Notes: generated from the sequence alone by a model not told the origin. A DNA stretch of 64,000 bases from Yersinia massiliensis CCUG 53443 (GCF_000312485.1 NZ_HE997644.1:604492-668491); one strand, 5' to 3'. Counted from the first letter of the stretch, positions 50,865 to 60,365 are shown. Made by a program: numbers and translations.

Positions 50865-53800
50865 TCCAATCACATCTTCACTCATTCAGTCTACTCCAGA
50901 ACTCCCGGGATTAGAGCGCGATAAACTTCCTGAAAAACTATCTCGGTCATTCGCTGAAATCGTCTCAGCAAGGGTCTTACTAAGAGATAGTGCTGAGAAA
51001 CCTAAAGAAATCCTCAAGATCCTAGACTTTGCTAGGCGGCTTGCTAGAACTAACGAAACCTTGGTTTCAATTGAACCAGAGCGGGAAGATAGAATCGCAG
51101 CCAGTTTCGTTGCTGCCACTGCATATCAACTAGTTCATCAGATAAATAACCTACATGAAAATGAGAAAATTAAGGCATTTATTGGCCCAGAAGGCATAAG
51201 CTCCGAAATATCAGCAATGTTGCTTTTCCTAATAGCAGACTCAACCGCCGATGCTTCAGAAGTTGCACAATCAATTCAGCTACCAAAAAACGAACCACTT
51301 CAGATTGAATTAATTGATCATTTAATTCTGCTAGCCAAGGGCCAAGTTGGAAATATAGTAAAACGTAAACGCCCATCACAAAAAAAAATGGTACTGGGTA
51401 GTGGCTTTGAGCGAGCAAATGCGGCTTTATATTATCGAATTTTACGCGGTGTGCGCGCGCTTGCATTTGCTTTACAAGGGCGCTCTATTTCTGGCTTTAC
51501 TGATCCTATATCCGTTTTCTCTGAAGTAAAAACTTTAGCTTCGCCAGGAACTGAAGAAAACTTCGCCGATTTTCATCATGAATCACTTGTTGTTTTTCCG
51601 GGGCCATATCAACTAGCTAGCCTACTTGTAGCCACAGGTACTGCGCTGCTTGATGGAGCTGTCATAAGTCTTGCCCCCCCAACTGGAGTGGCCGAGGCAC
51701 CGTGGCGTAATGCCATGAAGTCTGTGGCAGAAACGCGTCCTTACCTTTGGCGTAATCACAAAGATGCAGTGAACCAAGGTTATCTTAATAATGGAATATC
51801 TTCAGCGATCGCCTTCCCAACTGGAGCAGGAAAATCAACAACAGCTCAACTAAAAATTCATTCAACCTTACTATCCGGCCATAAAGCTGTCTTTTTAGCC
51901 CCAACTCATGCTCTCGTGGATCAAACTACTCGAGATTTACGTAAGGCATTTCCGAGCTCAAGTGTGCAAGGTGAACGTGCTGATGAATTTCTTTTTTTAG
52001 AAGGAAAAGAACATCTACCTGATATCATGGTCATGACACCAGAAGCTTGTTTACTCTTGACCCATATGGAACCTGACCAATTTAGCAATGTAGGTTTATT
52101 AATCTTTGATGAATGCCATTTGATGCATCCCAAAACTTATGGGGATCGCCGCGCTATTGATGCAATGCTTTGTATTGTTGGTTTTGTTCGAGTTGCTCCG
52201 AAAGCTGATATTGTACTCTTATCAGCAATGATGAAAAATTCCGAAGAAATAAGCAAATGGCTCGCTAATTTGACCCAACGAAAAGCACTTTCATTGGATA
52301 ACGCATGGAAACCTACCCGTCAATTGCGCGGATGCATTGTTTATGATATTGAACGTTTGAGAACTCTTGAGAGCAAACTCAGGAAAGAAAGAATCAAGAA
52401 GCCCACAGGTGGCATACCTGCGGAAGTGAGCCGAAAATTAAGTGCGCACCCAGCAGCTTTCTTCAGTGTAAAACAAACTTGGGCATCAAAGGTTCGGCGA
52501 GATTATGCTTTGGTGCCATTTTCAAGAGAGGCATTATTGCTAGCAACGAATCCGAGATGGGGATTGACACCAAACTCCGGAGTTGTAGCATCCTCTATAG
52601 CGGCATCCGCTGTTAAAGCAGGACTTAGAACATTAATATTCTCCCAATCAATTCCAAATGCAGTATCAATTGCTGAAAAAGCAGCAAAAAAACTTGATGT
52701 CTGCGACGTTATTTTGACGGAGTCTGAGAAGCGACTTTACAATATAGCCGTCGATGAAATGGGCGGGGCAGAGCAACTCTACATAACTATAAAAAATGAG
52801 AAGTTATCCGTTCGAGCAACATGCCATCATGGACAACTATTGCCTGAAGAACGACACCTTGCTGAATCCTTATATAAAAGAGACGGAGCACTATCAATAC
52901 TAGCTGCAACTCCAACACTTGGACAAGGGATGAATTTACCCGCAGATTTCGTAATAATTGCAGAGGACAGCCAATTCAACACTAACTCTGGTCGCAGGGA
53001 TATTCTTAAGCCTGAAGAGCTTTTAAATGCTGCAGGCCGCGCAGGTCGTGCAGGAGAAAGCGCAACGGGTATTGTGCTTGTTATTCCGGGAAAGGTCGTA
53101 GGAGTTAATGATGCAGAAAATAAAATAGGCAATCGCTGGACCAGTCTACGTGACATCTTTGGTCAGTCCGATCAATGTCTTATCATTGACGATCCACTTA
53201 CTGCGTTAATGGATCGTATACATTCTCAGACTGATGAAATTGGAGATCTAGAGAGATATGTTGTCGCTCGTTTAGCTGATACGAAACAGGACGATAGCGA
53301 ACAACAAGAAGTTCGTCATGGACTTGCTCGCAGCTTTGCAGCCTTTCGTAAACAGCAGGCAGGCGAGGAAGAGTGGATCAGGAGCCGAACAACAGCAGCT
53401 CTTGAGATTATGAACAATAATGACAAAAATACTATTGAATCGCAGCCTTTGCGTGACTTAACTTCAATATTAGGTATCCCAGAAGATATTCTACTAGATC
53501 TCACCAATGCTCTCATTAAAATAGGATTCAATTCATTTAATAGTGTTATTGAATTGCTGAATTGGATGTTTAATTGGTTACAGAGAAATCCTACCTATAT
53601 GCTCCGGCTATTGAAGATTGAAAATATTGAGTATCTTTTCGGAACTGATTTCAAAGAACTGAAAGATGATAAGCAACGAGCCAATTATGCTCTCCCGCGG
53701 ATCCAAGCGGCATTAGTTAAATGGATGAATGGCGCTACTCTTAAGGATATCCAAACTGAGTTATCTTTGAAAAAACGTGACCTGAAGCATAGTACAAGTG

Positions 53801-54129
53801 CAAGAAAGTTTGTTATTCGCATAGTCCCTGATATAGCACATTTATTGAGTGCACCGCTTCAGATTCTCCTCAGGAGCATTGAAAATAGAGAGGCAGCAAC
53901 GGCCGAAATTAATCCAGTGCTACTTTACTCAAATCGTTCCATCAGACAAGGTTTTGCAAGCGCCGAGATTACTGTTTATGCTGCTCAAAACAGTTCAGAG
54001 CGATGGTCCAGACGGGAGACACATAAAGCATTTTCAAAAATTGTTCCATATCTTAGTAAAGCCAATGTCAATGAAAACAAAGCAGATCTGGAAACTCGTA
54101 TACAAAACGCCACTAGACGTATAACTTAA
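50857..54129 (+). CDS. Ski2-like SF2 helicase, Hachiman-type candidate
   Basis: A 1090-aa superfamily 2 helicase (ATG 50857, GGAGG upstream; a TTG start at 50833 is less likely). Motifs: Walker A FPTGAGKST (320-328), motif Ia APTHALVDQT, motif II DECH (418-421), motif III LLSAMM, motif V ATPTLGQGMNLPADF, motif VI AAGRAGRAGESATG. The GQGMNLPA and AGRAGR segments are typical of the Ski2/Hel308/Brr2 group. An uncharacterised domain of about 310 aa precedes the motor, and about 350 aa with winged-helix-like segments follow. Translation is coupled to the upstream nuclease. Anti-phage function is inferred from pairing and location. Confidence 0.75.
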   Translation: MYDPITSSLIQSTPELPGLERDKLPEKLSRSFAEIVSARVLLRDSAEKPKEILKILDFARRLARTNETLVSIEPEREDRIAASFVAATAYQLVHQINNLHENEKIKAFIGPEGISSEISAMLLFLIADSTADASEVAQSIQLPKNEPLQIELIDHLILLAKGQVGNIVKRKRPSQKKMVLGSGFERANAALYYRILRGVRALAFALQGRSISGFTDPISVFSEVKTLASPGTEENFADFHHESLVVFPGPYQLASLLVATGTALLDGAVISLAPPTGVAEAPWRNAMKSVAETRPYLWRNHKDAVNQGYLNNGISSAIAFPTGAGKSTTAQLKIHSTLLSGHKAVFLAPTHALVDQTTRDLRKAFPSSSVQGERADEFLFLEGKEHLPDIMVMTPEACLLLTHMEPDQFSNVGLLIFDECHLMHPKTYGDRRAIDAMLCIVGFVRVAPKADIVLLSAMMKNSEEISKWLANLTQRKALSLDNAWKPTRQLRGCIVYDIERLRTLESKLRKERIKKPTGGIPAEVSRKLSAHPAAFFSVKQTWASKVRRDYALVPFSREALLLATNPRWGLTPNSGVVASSIAASAVKAGLRTLIFSQSIPNAVSIAEKAAKKLDVCDVILTESEKRLYNIAVDEMGGAEQLYITIKNEKLSVRATCHHGQLLPEERHLAESLYKRDGALSILAATPTLGQGMNLPADFVIIAEDSQFNTNSGRRDILKPEELLNAAGRAGRAGESATGIVLVIPGKVVGVNDAENKIGNRWTSLRDIFGQSDQCLIIDDPLTALMDRIHSQTDEIGDLERYVVARLADTKQDDSEQQEVRHGLARSFAAFRKQQAGEEEWIRSRTTAALEIMNNNDKNTIESQPLRDLTSILGIPEDILLDLTNALIKIGFNSFNSVIELLNWMFNWLQRNPTYMLRLLKIENIEYLFGTDFKELKDDKQRANYALPRIQAALVKWMNGATLKDIQTELSLKKRDLKHSTSARKFVIRIVPDIAHLLSAPLQILLRSIENREAATAEINPVLLYSNRSIRQGFASAEITVYAAQNSSERWSRRETHKAFSKIVPYLSKANVNENKADLETRIQNATRRIT

Positions 54130-54162
54130 ACTATATGACTCATGACCAGAACGACACGAGTT

Positions 54163-54191
54163 TTGAAAATCCCCGTGTCCTTGGTTCGATT
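54163..54191. repeat. attR: 29-bp direct repeat of tRNA-Phe
   Basis: Exact copy of 41022-41050 in the same orientation, 33 bp after the helicase stop. No other tRNA parts surround it, so it is not a functional tRNA. It marks the right end of the island (about 13.1 kb from attL). Confidence 0.92.
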
Positions 54192-54463
54192 ATTCGCCCT
54201 GCAAGCAGGACTCACCCCTTCGGGGCCGTCGCAAGCGACGTTCAACACCGCTGCGCGGGTTTACAGTACCAGTAAATACTCCGGCAGCTTACGACGTTAC
54301 GCCCCATTCGGTACGAGCAACAGGGTTACCCGCCTTAATTGATCTCAACGGTAATAAAGCCCAAAACTCCGCCACCAGAAACGAAACCCCTAGACATTTT
54401 GCGAGGGACTCGGCAGCATAATCGGTATTAATTCACATTGATTCTGAGAAATGCGATTTTATA
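54192..54463. other. Spacer right of attR
   Basis: No gene. A GC-rich stretch with small hairpins (CCCCTTCGGGG, GTCGCAAGCGAC) follows attR, then AT-rich sequence up to the IclR gene. Both hairpins are too short for a terminator call. Confidence 0.5.
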
Positions 54464-55246
54464 ATGAAAAATACACATATGCCGACAGTCCGAGTTTTAA
54501 ACATCATTGAAATTATTTCATCCTCAGATGACGGAATTAACTTAACTCAACTTTCATTAAAAACAGGCATTAATAAAGGGACGATTCATCCCATATTGAA
54601 AACGTTAGTTGAGCACAACTATATTAACTTTGACAAGTCCAATAATCTCTATTATTTAGGTATTTCTTGCTCAACCTTATCACGTTCATTTTTTGAGAAG
54701 ACATTCTGGATTAAAATGATCAATCAAGAGATGCAACGTATTGTAAACTCTTGCAATGAAGTTTGCCAAATGGGTATTCTTGACCGTGGTGAGGTATTAT
54801 ATATTGATAAAATACAATCAGATCAAGCGGTACAGTTAGTTTCCAATATTGGGACACGATTACCTGCCACGTTATCTGCGTTAGGTAAAGCAATGTTGTG
54901 TGATTTAACGGATGAACAGATAGAAGAATTATACCCAAATGGATTTATATCACTGACACCGAACAGCGTTAGTGATATTAAAAAGCTTAGAGAGCAGTTT
55001 AACCAAATAATCAAGAAAGGTTATGCTTTAGATAACCGTGAAATTAATGAAGAAACCATTTGTTATGCTGTCTCGTTAAGACAGCGTGGAAAAATCATCG
55101 CTGCAATCAGCGTTTCCATACCATACTTTCGTGCCAACGAAGAAAAGGTCAAACAAGTTATAGATATCCTTATCGATGCAAAGCAACGGATTCAAAATGC
55201 TCTCGATAATTTACAGGATATTAAATTAACTAGTAGCAATTCCTAA
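54464..55246 (+). CDS. IclR-family transcriptional regulator
   Basis: 260 aa. N-terminal winged helix-turn-helix (about 9-70: LTQLSLKTGINKGTIHPIL) and a C-terminal effector domain (about 80-250) with GTRLPATLSALGKAMLCDLT, the ligand-pocket segment of IclR proteins. First gene of a sugar-acid cluster on the same strand; likely represses or activates the three genes behind it. Effector unknown. Confidence 0.88.
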   Translation: MKNTHMPTVRVLNIIEIISSSDDGINLTQLSLKTGINKGTIHPILKTLVEHNYINFDKSNNLYYLGISCSTLSRSFFEKTFWIKMINQEMQRIVNSCNEVCQMGILDRGEVLYIDKIQSDQAVQLVSNIGTRLPATLSALGKAMLCDLTDEQIEELYPNGFISLTPNSVSDIKKLREQFNQIIKKGYALDNREINEETICYAVSLRQRGKIIAAISVSIPYFRANEEKVKQVIDILIDAKQRIQNALDNLQDIKLTSSNS

Positions 55247-55339
55247 TTCTCTCCCCAGAGCTACTGTGACGTAGCTCTAATCATTTAGAAAAAAAATCTA
55301 CTTACTTTGACTCTTTTTTGAGCCTATGATTTACTCGCC

Positions 55340-55367
55340 TTGTTCATAAATAAAAACATTGTTCATA
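55340..55367 (+). promoter_or_regulatory. Candidate operator, two TTGTTCATA repeats
   Basis: TTGTTCATA occurs at 55340-55348 and 55359-55367, spaced 19 bp apart (about two helical turns), 19 bp before the start of the next gene. This spacing suits a dimeric regulator such as the adjacent IclR protein; assignment is inference. Confidence 0.4.
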
Positions 55368-55385
55368 TATACGAAAGAGGCGATT

Positions 55386-56285
55386 ATGCAAAGTACTTAC
55401 ATCACACCCACCGTGACTATTTTTGATGAAAGGGGGCGATTAGATCAGGAACAAAACACACAGGTATATGAGTACATTAAAGATTATGTATCTGGCTTTG
55501 TCGTCATGGGGAGCACAGGTGAGTTCTTTTCATTAAGCTTTGAAGCATCCAAACAACTGATAAAACTCGCCGCAGACTTCCCAAAAGGCAGCATGAAAGT
55601 GTATGCCGGTGCGAGTCGAATGGATGTCAATGAGTCCATCGCATTGGCTAACTATGCCGATGAATGTGGGCTAGATGGCGTCATGATCATCAGTCCGTAT
55701 TATTTTAAGTTAACTGACGAGAGTATCTATGATTATTATAGCCAAATAGCGAAAAACACTCAGGCCAAGATTTTCATCTATAACTTCCCAGAAAAAACGG
55801 GCTACAGCATCTCACCAGAAATATGTCTTAAATTAGCAACAAATTTCCCAAATATTATCGGCTTTAAAGATACCATCCCCGATACCACACATACTTGCGA
55901 GATCATTAATCGAGTTAAAAAAGAACTACCCTATTTTGAAGTCTATGCCGGATATGATAATAACTTCGCACACAATATTCTTTCTGGTGGAAATGGTTGT
56001 ATCGGTGGTTTATCAAACATCGTCCCAGAATTCTTTAAATCATGGCGAGATGCCTTTACAGATAACAATCTCTTAAGTATCGCCCAACATCAACAAACTG
56101 TAGATAAACTGATGGCCATCTATAATATACATGACCCGTTTATCTCCACGCTTAAAAAAACGCTTCAACTACGTGGGGTGATCACTTCCGATTTCCTATA
56201 CCCACCATTTACCCCAGTCAGCTCGGATAAAAAAGACATAATCATTTCCTTATTAGAAGCAGCAAACATTCAAATCAAAAAATAA
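55386..56285 (+). CDS. DapA-family aldolase/lyase
   Basis: A 299-aa class I TIM-barrel of the dihydrodipicolinate synthase/N-acetylneuraminate lyase family, forming a Schiff base with a keto acid. The catalytic Lys is in NIIGFKDTIPD, with the conserved Tyr in IYNFPEKTG and the GSTGEF loop near residue 45. ATG 55386 follows AAAGAGGCG; the ORF from 55359 is rejected. Next to a UxaA-type dehydratase it probably splits the 2-keto-3-deoxy acid formed; the substrate is unknown. Confidence 0.85.
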   Translation: MQSTYITPTVTIFDERGRLDQEQNTQVYEYIKDYVSGFVVMGSTGEFFSLSFEASKQLIKLAADFPKGSMKVYAGASRMDVNESIALANYADECGLDGVMIISPYYFKLTDESIYDYYSQIAKNTQAKIFIYNFPEKTGYSISPEICLKLATNFPNIIGFKDTIPDTTHTCEIINRVKKELPYFEVYAGYDNNFAHNILSGGNGCIGGLSNIVPEFFKSWRDAFTDNNLLSIAQHQQTVDKLMAIYNIHDPFISTLKKTLQLRGVITSDFLYPPFTPVSSDKKDIIISLLEAANIQIKK

Positions 56286-56294
56286 CAAATACAA

Positions 56295-56331
56295 TATATA
56301 CCCAATAGATTTCAAGATAACGGGTATACCC
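56295..56331. repeat. Palindromic intergenic repeat
   Basis: TATATACCCAATAG ... CGGGTATACC: the ends pair as an inverted repeat (TATACCC/GGGTATA) between two genes of the operon. It resembles the TATACCCAA ends seen elsewhere in the window. Confidence 0.5.
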
Positions 56332-56352
56332 GTAATAGGAAAGGAGGGTTTA

Positions 56353-57654
56353 ATGAAGATAACAACTTATAATAATGAAATACTCAATTCCGCAATCAGT
56401 AAATCATGGAAACGCCTCGTACCTTTAATGTTCATGCTTTACTTTATTGCATTTATTGACCGGGTTAATGTGGGCTTTGCTAAAAGCGCCATGCAGCTTG
56501 ATATTTCACTGTCTGACTCCGCGTTTGCCTTCGGTGCCGGTATTTTCTTTGCCGCTTACGCATTGTTTGGTATTCCTGCCAACCTCATTTTAAACAAAAT
56601 TGGCGCACAGAAGTGGCTCAGTATCACCACCGTCATATGGGGTGTATTGTCATCACTGACCGGCTTTGTGACGAATGAAACGCAATTTATTGTCCTACGC
56701 TTTTTGTTAGGTTTAGGTGAGGCGGGCTTCTATCCCGGCATCTTGCTACTCGCTTCCATTTACTTCCCGAATAAAGTTCGCGGCTCAGTGATTGGTATTT
56801 TTGTGCTCGGTGTGCCAATGGCTCTAACGTTAGGATCCCCTTTGTCAGGTGCATTACTGGAACTCAATGGCTGGTTGGGTCGCCCTGGTTGGTTCTGGAT
56901 GTTCGTCATTGAAGGGCTACCCGCCATATTCTTAGGGATATTTGCCTTCTTCTATTTGGATGATAACCCAACTAAAGCACGCTTTCTGACGCAAGAAGAG
57001 AAAGAGGCACTGAATGCTCAGCTTGAAAGCGAACGCCAGAAAACCGAGACCAGTTCAGTGCGAACGGCACTGAAAAGTATCAAAGTTTGGCACCTTGCTC
57101 TTATCTACGGCACGATCCAAATTTCAGTGTATGGCTTGATGTTCTTCTTGCCCTCTCAAGTGGCAGCATTAATGGGGTCTACCCTCGGCTTCAAAGAATC
57201 TTTGGTCGCCGCAATCCCATGGGCATGCTCTGCCTTCGGCGTTTATTACATTCCACGTATTGCCGACCGCAATCCACAATATCGCGTGCCAATCTCAGTG
57301 ATGTGCATGCTCGCTGCGGCTCTCGGATTGGTCGTATCCGCCTATGCTGGCCCAATATTCGCCATTGCAGCACTGTGTTTATCGGCAATTGGCTTCTTAT
57401 CCGTTCAACCCATTTTCTGGACTTTCCCCTCTCAAATTTTGTCAGGCTCGGCTTTAGCGGCGGGTATCGGTTTCTGTACCACGATGGGCGCATTCTGCTC
57501 ATTCCTAGCACCGATGATTCGTGTTGAAGTAGATCAATTGATGAATAGCACCACCGCAGGCTTAGTAGCCCTCGCGCTCATTACGGTTATCAGTGCGATT
57601 CTGATTGCCATGCTGAAAAACAATCATTCCACCGCAGCGAGTGACGCAAAATAA
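56353..57654 (+). CDS. MFS transporter, ACS (anion:cation symporter) family
   Basis: 433 aa with 12 helices. The signatures FIDRVNVGFAKSAM, GEAGFYPGILLLASIYFP and FYLDDNPTKARFL are typical of the ACS family (glucarate, tartrate, phthalate and related acid transporters). AAAGGAGGG precedes the ATG. Followed after 46 nt by the dehydratase. It likely imports the substrate of this operon; specificity cannot be read from sequence. Confidence 0.88.
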   Translation: MKITTYNNEILNSAISKSWKRLVPLMFMLYFIAFIDRVNVGFAKSAMQLDISLSDSAFAFGAGIFFAAYALFGIPANLILNKIGAQKWLSITTVIWGVLSSLTGFVTNETQFIVLRFLLGLGEAGFYPGILLLASIYFPNKVRGSVIGIFVLGVPMALTLGSPLSGALLELNGWLGRPGWFWMFVIEGLPAIFLGIFAFFYLDDNPTKARFLTQEEKEALNAQLESERQKTETSSVRTALKSIKVWHLALIYGTIQISVYGLMFFLPSQVAALMGSTLGFKESLVAAIPWACSAFGVYYIPRIADRNPQYRVPISVMCMLAAALGLVVSAYAGPIFAIAALCLSAIGFLSVQPIFWTFPSQILSGSALAAGIGFCTTMGAFCSFLAPMIRVEVDQLMNSTTAGLVALALITVISAILIAMLKNNHSTAASDAK

Positions 57655-57700
57655 TAATGAAATACCTGCAATTCCACTCATAAGAAGAAGGAAGCAGCAC

Positions 57701-59290
57701 ATGTCAAAAATTCTGAAGATAGATGAAAGTGATAACTTGATTGTGGCCCTGAAAAATCTGCAAAAAGGTGAGACGGTTGACTGGGGTGATGACCATTTCA
57801 CGCTAGTGACAGATGTGAAAGCCAAGCATAAGTTTTCGATTGAAGACATCGCCATTGATGGCATTGTCTCGATGTACGGCACCCCAGTCGGCAAAGCAAC
57901 GAAGCCGATTGCCAAAGGCGAGGCAGTGACGGTTGAAAATATCAAGCACTACGCCGCGCCAGTGCAACTCAACGATGAACAATATCACTGGCAAGAACCT
58001 GATATTTCTGACTATGTTGGCCGCACATTTAAAGGTTATCTGCGCGATGATGGCCGCGTCGGTACCGCGAATTATTGGCTGGTGTTCCCACTGGTCTTTT
58101 GTGAAAACCGCAATGTGACGAAATTGACCGATGCTTTGAATGATGCCCTTGGTTACTCAAACCATTCATTGACGCAATTTGCCATGAGTCTAGCCGGCGG
58201 GCATGCGCCGCACGTCAAAGAGAAATTGTTACCGCATATCGAGGGGGTTCGCAGCATTACAGTGAGCAGTGGTTGTGGCGGGGCAGCGTCAGACAGTATG
58301 ACGATGTGTGAAGTCTTGGCTGCTTATGCTGACCACCCGAATGTCATTGGGATCACGGTATTTAGTTTGGGTTGCGAGAAAGCCCAAGTTATCGATTTCA
58401 AAGATGCCCTCAAAAAACGTAATCCGCAGTTCAATAAACCCACACTCTATTTCAAGCAACAAGAGTGGGAAAACGAAGAACAGATGATGCAATCAGCATT
58501 AAAAGAAACCTTTGTGTGCATGAATCAAGTTCAACCCACTCCACGTGTCGATGTCCCGTTATCACACCTCAAGCTCGGGGTTAAGTGTGGTGCATCCGAT
58601 GGTTTTTCAGGGATTTCAGGTAACCCCGCAATGGGGTTGGTTTCTGATTGGGTCGTCACATTAGGCGGTGCATCAGGCTTGGCTGAGTTCCCTGAATTAT
58701 GTGGGGCAGAAGGCGACATGGTTAAGCGCTGTCGCCATCCTGAAGATAAACGTAAATTCTTGAACCTGATGGCCGGTTACGAGAAAACGGCTAACTTTTT
58801 TAATACTTCGATAGCGGATAACCCCAGCCCAGGCAATATTGCTGATGGCTTGATAACCGATGCGATAAAATCGACCGGCGCGGCTAAAAAAGGCGGCCGA
58901 GCCCCGATTAGTGCCGTTTGCGATTATGCTGAACCCATGCCAGACACCGGCCTATCTCTTGTCTGTACACCGGGTAATGATGTCGTTGCCGTGACCGGTT
59001 TAGTCGCCGCTGGCTGCAATGTCGTTATCTTCTCAACGGGACTCGGGACACCGACCGGCAACCCTATTGTCCCTGTGCTTAAAATTTCCACCAATACTGA
59101 AATTGCCAATCGGCTGAAAGATATTATCGATTTTGATTGTGGGCCAGTGATTGACGGTTCACCACTATCAGAAGTTAGCCAAGCGCTGTTTGAGCGGGTT
59201 ATTGAGACAGCAAGCCGCGATTACGTGGTGAAATCAGATAGATTGGAACAGTATGATTTCTTGCTGTGGAAACGGTCATTGGACTTATAA
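57701..59290 (+). CDS. UxaA/altronate dehydratase-family enzyme
   Basis: A 529-aa sugar-acid dehydratase. N-terminal SAF-like domain (about 1-100), then the catalytic UxaA/GarD fold with VGTANYWLVFPLVFCENRN, VSSGCGGAASDS, FSLGCEKAQV and GVKCGASDGFSG. Closer to altronate dehydratases than to the GarD at 33780. Starts at ATG 57701 with AGAAGGAAG; the GTG-started ORF from 57641 overlaps the transporter and is less likely. Expected reaction: aldonate or hexarate to 2-keto-3-deoxy acid. Confidence 0.87.
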   Translation: MSKILKIDESDNLIVALKNLQKGETVDWGDDHFTLVTDVKAKHKFSIEDIAIDGIVSMYGTPVGKATKPIAKGEAVTVENIKHYAAPVQLNDEQYHWQEPDISDYVGRTFKGYLRDDGRVGTANYWLVFPLVFCENRNVTKLTDALNDALGYSNHSLTQFAMSLAGGHAPHVKEKLLPHIEGVRSITVSSGCGGAASDSMTMCEVLAAYADHPNVIGITVFSLGCEKAQVIDFKDALKKRNPQFNKPTLYFKQQEWENEEQMMQSALKETFVCMNQVQPTPRVDVPLSHLKLGVKCGASDGFSGISGNPAMGLVSDWVVTLGGASGLAEFPELCGAEGDMVKRCRHPEDKRKFLNLMAGYEKTANFFNTSIADNPSPGNIADGLITDAIKSTGAAKKGGRAPISAVCDYAEPMPDTGLSLVCTPGNDVVAVTGLVAAGCNVVIFSTGLGTPTGNPIVPVLKISTNTEIANRLKDIIDFDCGPVIDGSPLSEVSQALFERVIETASRDYVVKSDRLEQYDFLLWKRSLDL

Positions 59291-59380
59291 CATTCATTTA
59301 ATGCAGAATATTCATTTAATGCAGAACATTAATTTAATTCAGGACATTCGTTTAATCCAAGACATTCACTTAATTCATAA
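59291..59380. repeat. 18-bp tandem repeat, 5 copies
   Basis: Five imperfect copies of CATTCATTTAATGCAGAA in immediate succession after the dehydratase gene; the first two are nearly identical and the rest diverge. Confidence 0.9.
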
Positions 59381-59410
59381 CAGGGTTTTATTTTCAAAGT
59401 AAGAAAATAT

Positions 59411-59445
59411 AAAGCGCAGCTATTTCATTGGATAGCTGCGCTTTT
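59411..59445 (+). terminator. Terminator of the IclR sugar-acid operon
   Basis: Stem AAAGCGCAGCTA / TAGCTGCGCTTT with a loop of about 11 nt and T run. It lies between convergent operons and may act in both directions. Confidence 0.88.
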
Positions 59446-59537
59446 AGGTCTCGTATTCAATGTGTAAATTAGGCTATTACAGGTCATTAACGCCCGTACA
59501 GAATCACGGATACCGGCCACTTTGAATACTTGACCCA

Positions 59538-60365
59538 TCATGGCGCGTTTACAAAAACGACTATGAATTCAGAGCCGATGATATCCGAATACTCATATTG
59601 ACCGAACGCCGAGCCATAGTATTTGTAAGAAAAAGTACAACTCCCAGCGACTGGATTCGTCACCCGCACACGAGCCTCGCCGTTAGCGTCCGTTGTTAAT
59701 CCTGATGGTTGTAAGGTGCAACTACCTCTTTTAGTCCAAGATAATTGTACCCCCGCCACAGGGAGTCCATTGCCATCAACGAGTCGATAAATCACCTCAG
59801 CGTAATCCTGACCATCGGCAAACACTTGCTCTTTGCTTATTGTTGCTTTATCCGTGAAGGCAGGAATCAGAACGGAGAATCTACTGGTGTAAGATTGCGC
59901 ACCCGCAGTGAGAGGAATCCCAGTAACACTGCTGATCGTCATCGGCGCACTTGCTTCCAGGCCCAGTACCTTGCCCGACAAATTATTATTATTCTCAAAC
60001 GGCACTGTTAATTGGATCGGTGCGAGAGGTGCCCCACCCTTTGTCCACGTCAGCATGCTGGCTTGGTCGTCAATTTGTGCACTCAGGCCGGAGTCACCAT
60101 CTGCATCCTGTAATGTCAGACTCGTGGTTGTTGATAAAACAGTCAATTGGTTGGGGATCTGTCCCTGTCTCATCAGTCCCCTCCCCAATGCTGTTCCGTC
60201 CGGATATTGCACCTGCAGCTCTCCCGAAGCGGTAGGCGCCCGACCCTGTATCTGACCGGTATTATCACTCAGTACTGCCAGTGTCGGGCTTATCACCAGT
60301 CCCAATGACAGCGCCAGTACCGCTCCTTTCAGCCAACGGCCCTGTTGGATTTGTCTCTCTCTCAT
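59538..60365 (-). CDS. Exported Ig-like protein, ZirS-like
   Basis: A 275-aa protein with an N-terminal signal (hydrophobic 14-30) and a mature start of the form TGQIQGRAPTASG, shared with the two genes upstream. The C-terminal part has a Big_1-type Ig-like domain (AEVIYRLVDGNGLPVAGVQL, TTDANGEARVRVTN) with paired Cys. It resembles ZirS/SinI-type secreted partners of inverse autotransporters. Start ATG 60365; an adjacent GTG at 60368 is possible. Last gene of the operon. Function inferred. Confidence 0.65.
   Translation of the reverse strand: MRERQIQQGRWLKGAVLALSLGLVISPTLAVLSDNTGQIQGRAPTASGELQVQYPDGTALGRGLMRQGQIPNQLTVLSTTTSLTLQDADGDSGLSAQIDDQASMLTWTKGGAPLAPIQLTVPFENNNNLSGKVLGLEASAPMTISSVTGIPLTAGAQSYTSRFSVLIPAFTDKATISKEQVFADGQDYAEVIYRLVDGNGLPVAGVQLSWTKRGSCTLQPSGLTTDANGEARVRVTNPVAGSCTFSYKYYGSAFGQYEYSDIIGSEFIVVFVNAP

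Noticed and set aside
54163..54191. Second tRNA-Phe gene
   Set aside because: Only 29 bp of tRNA sequence is present; no acceptor stem or D arm around it.
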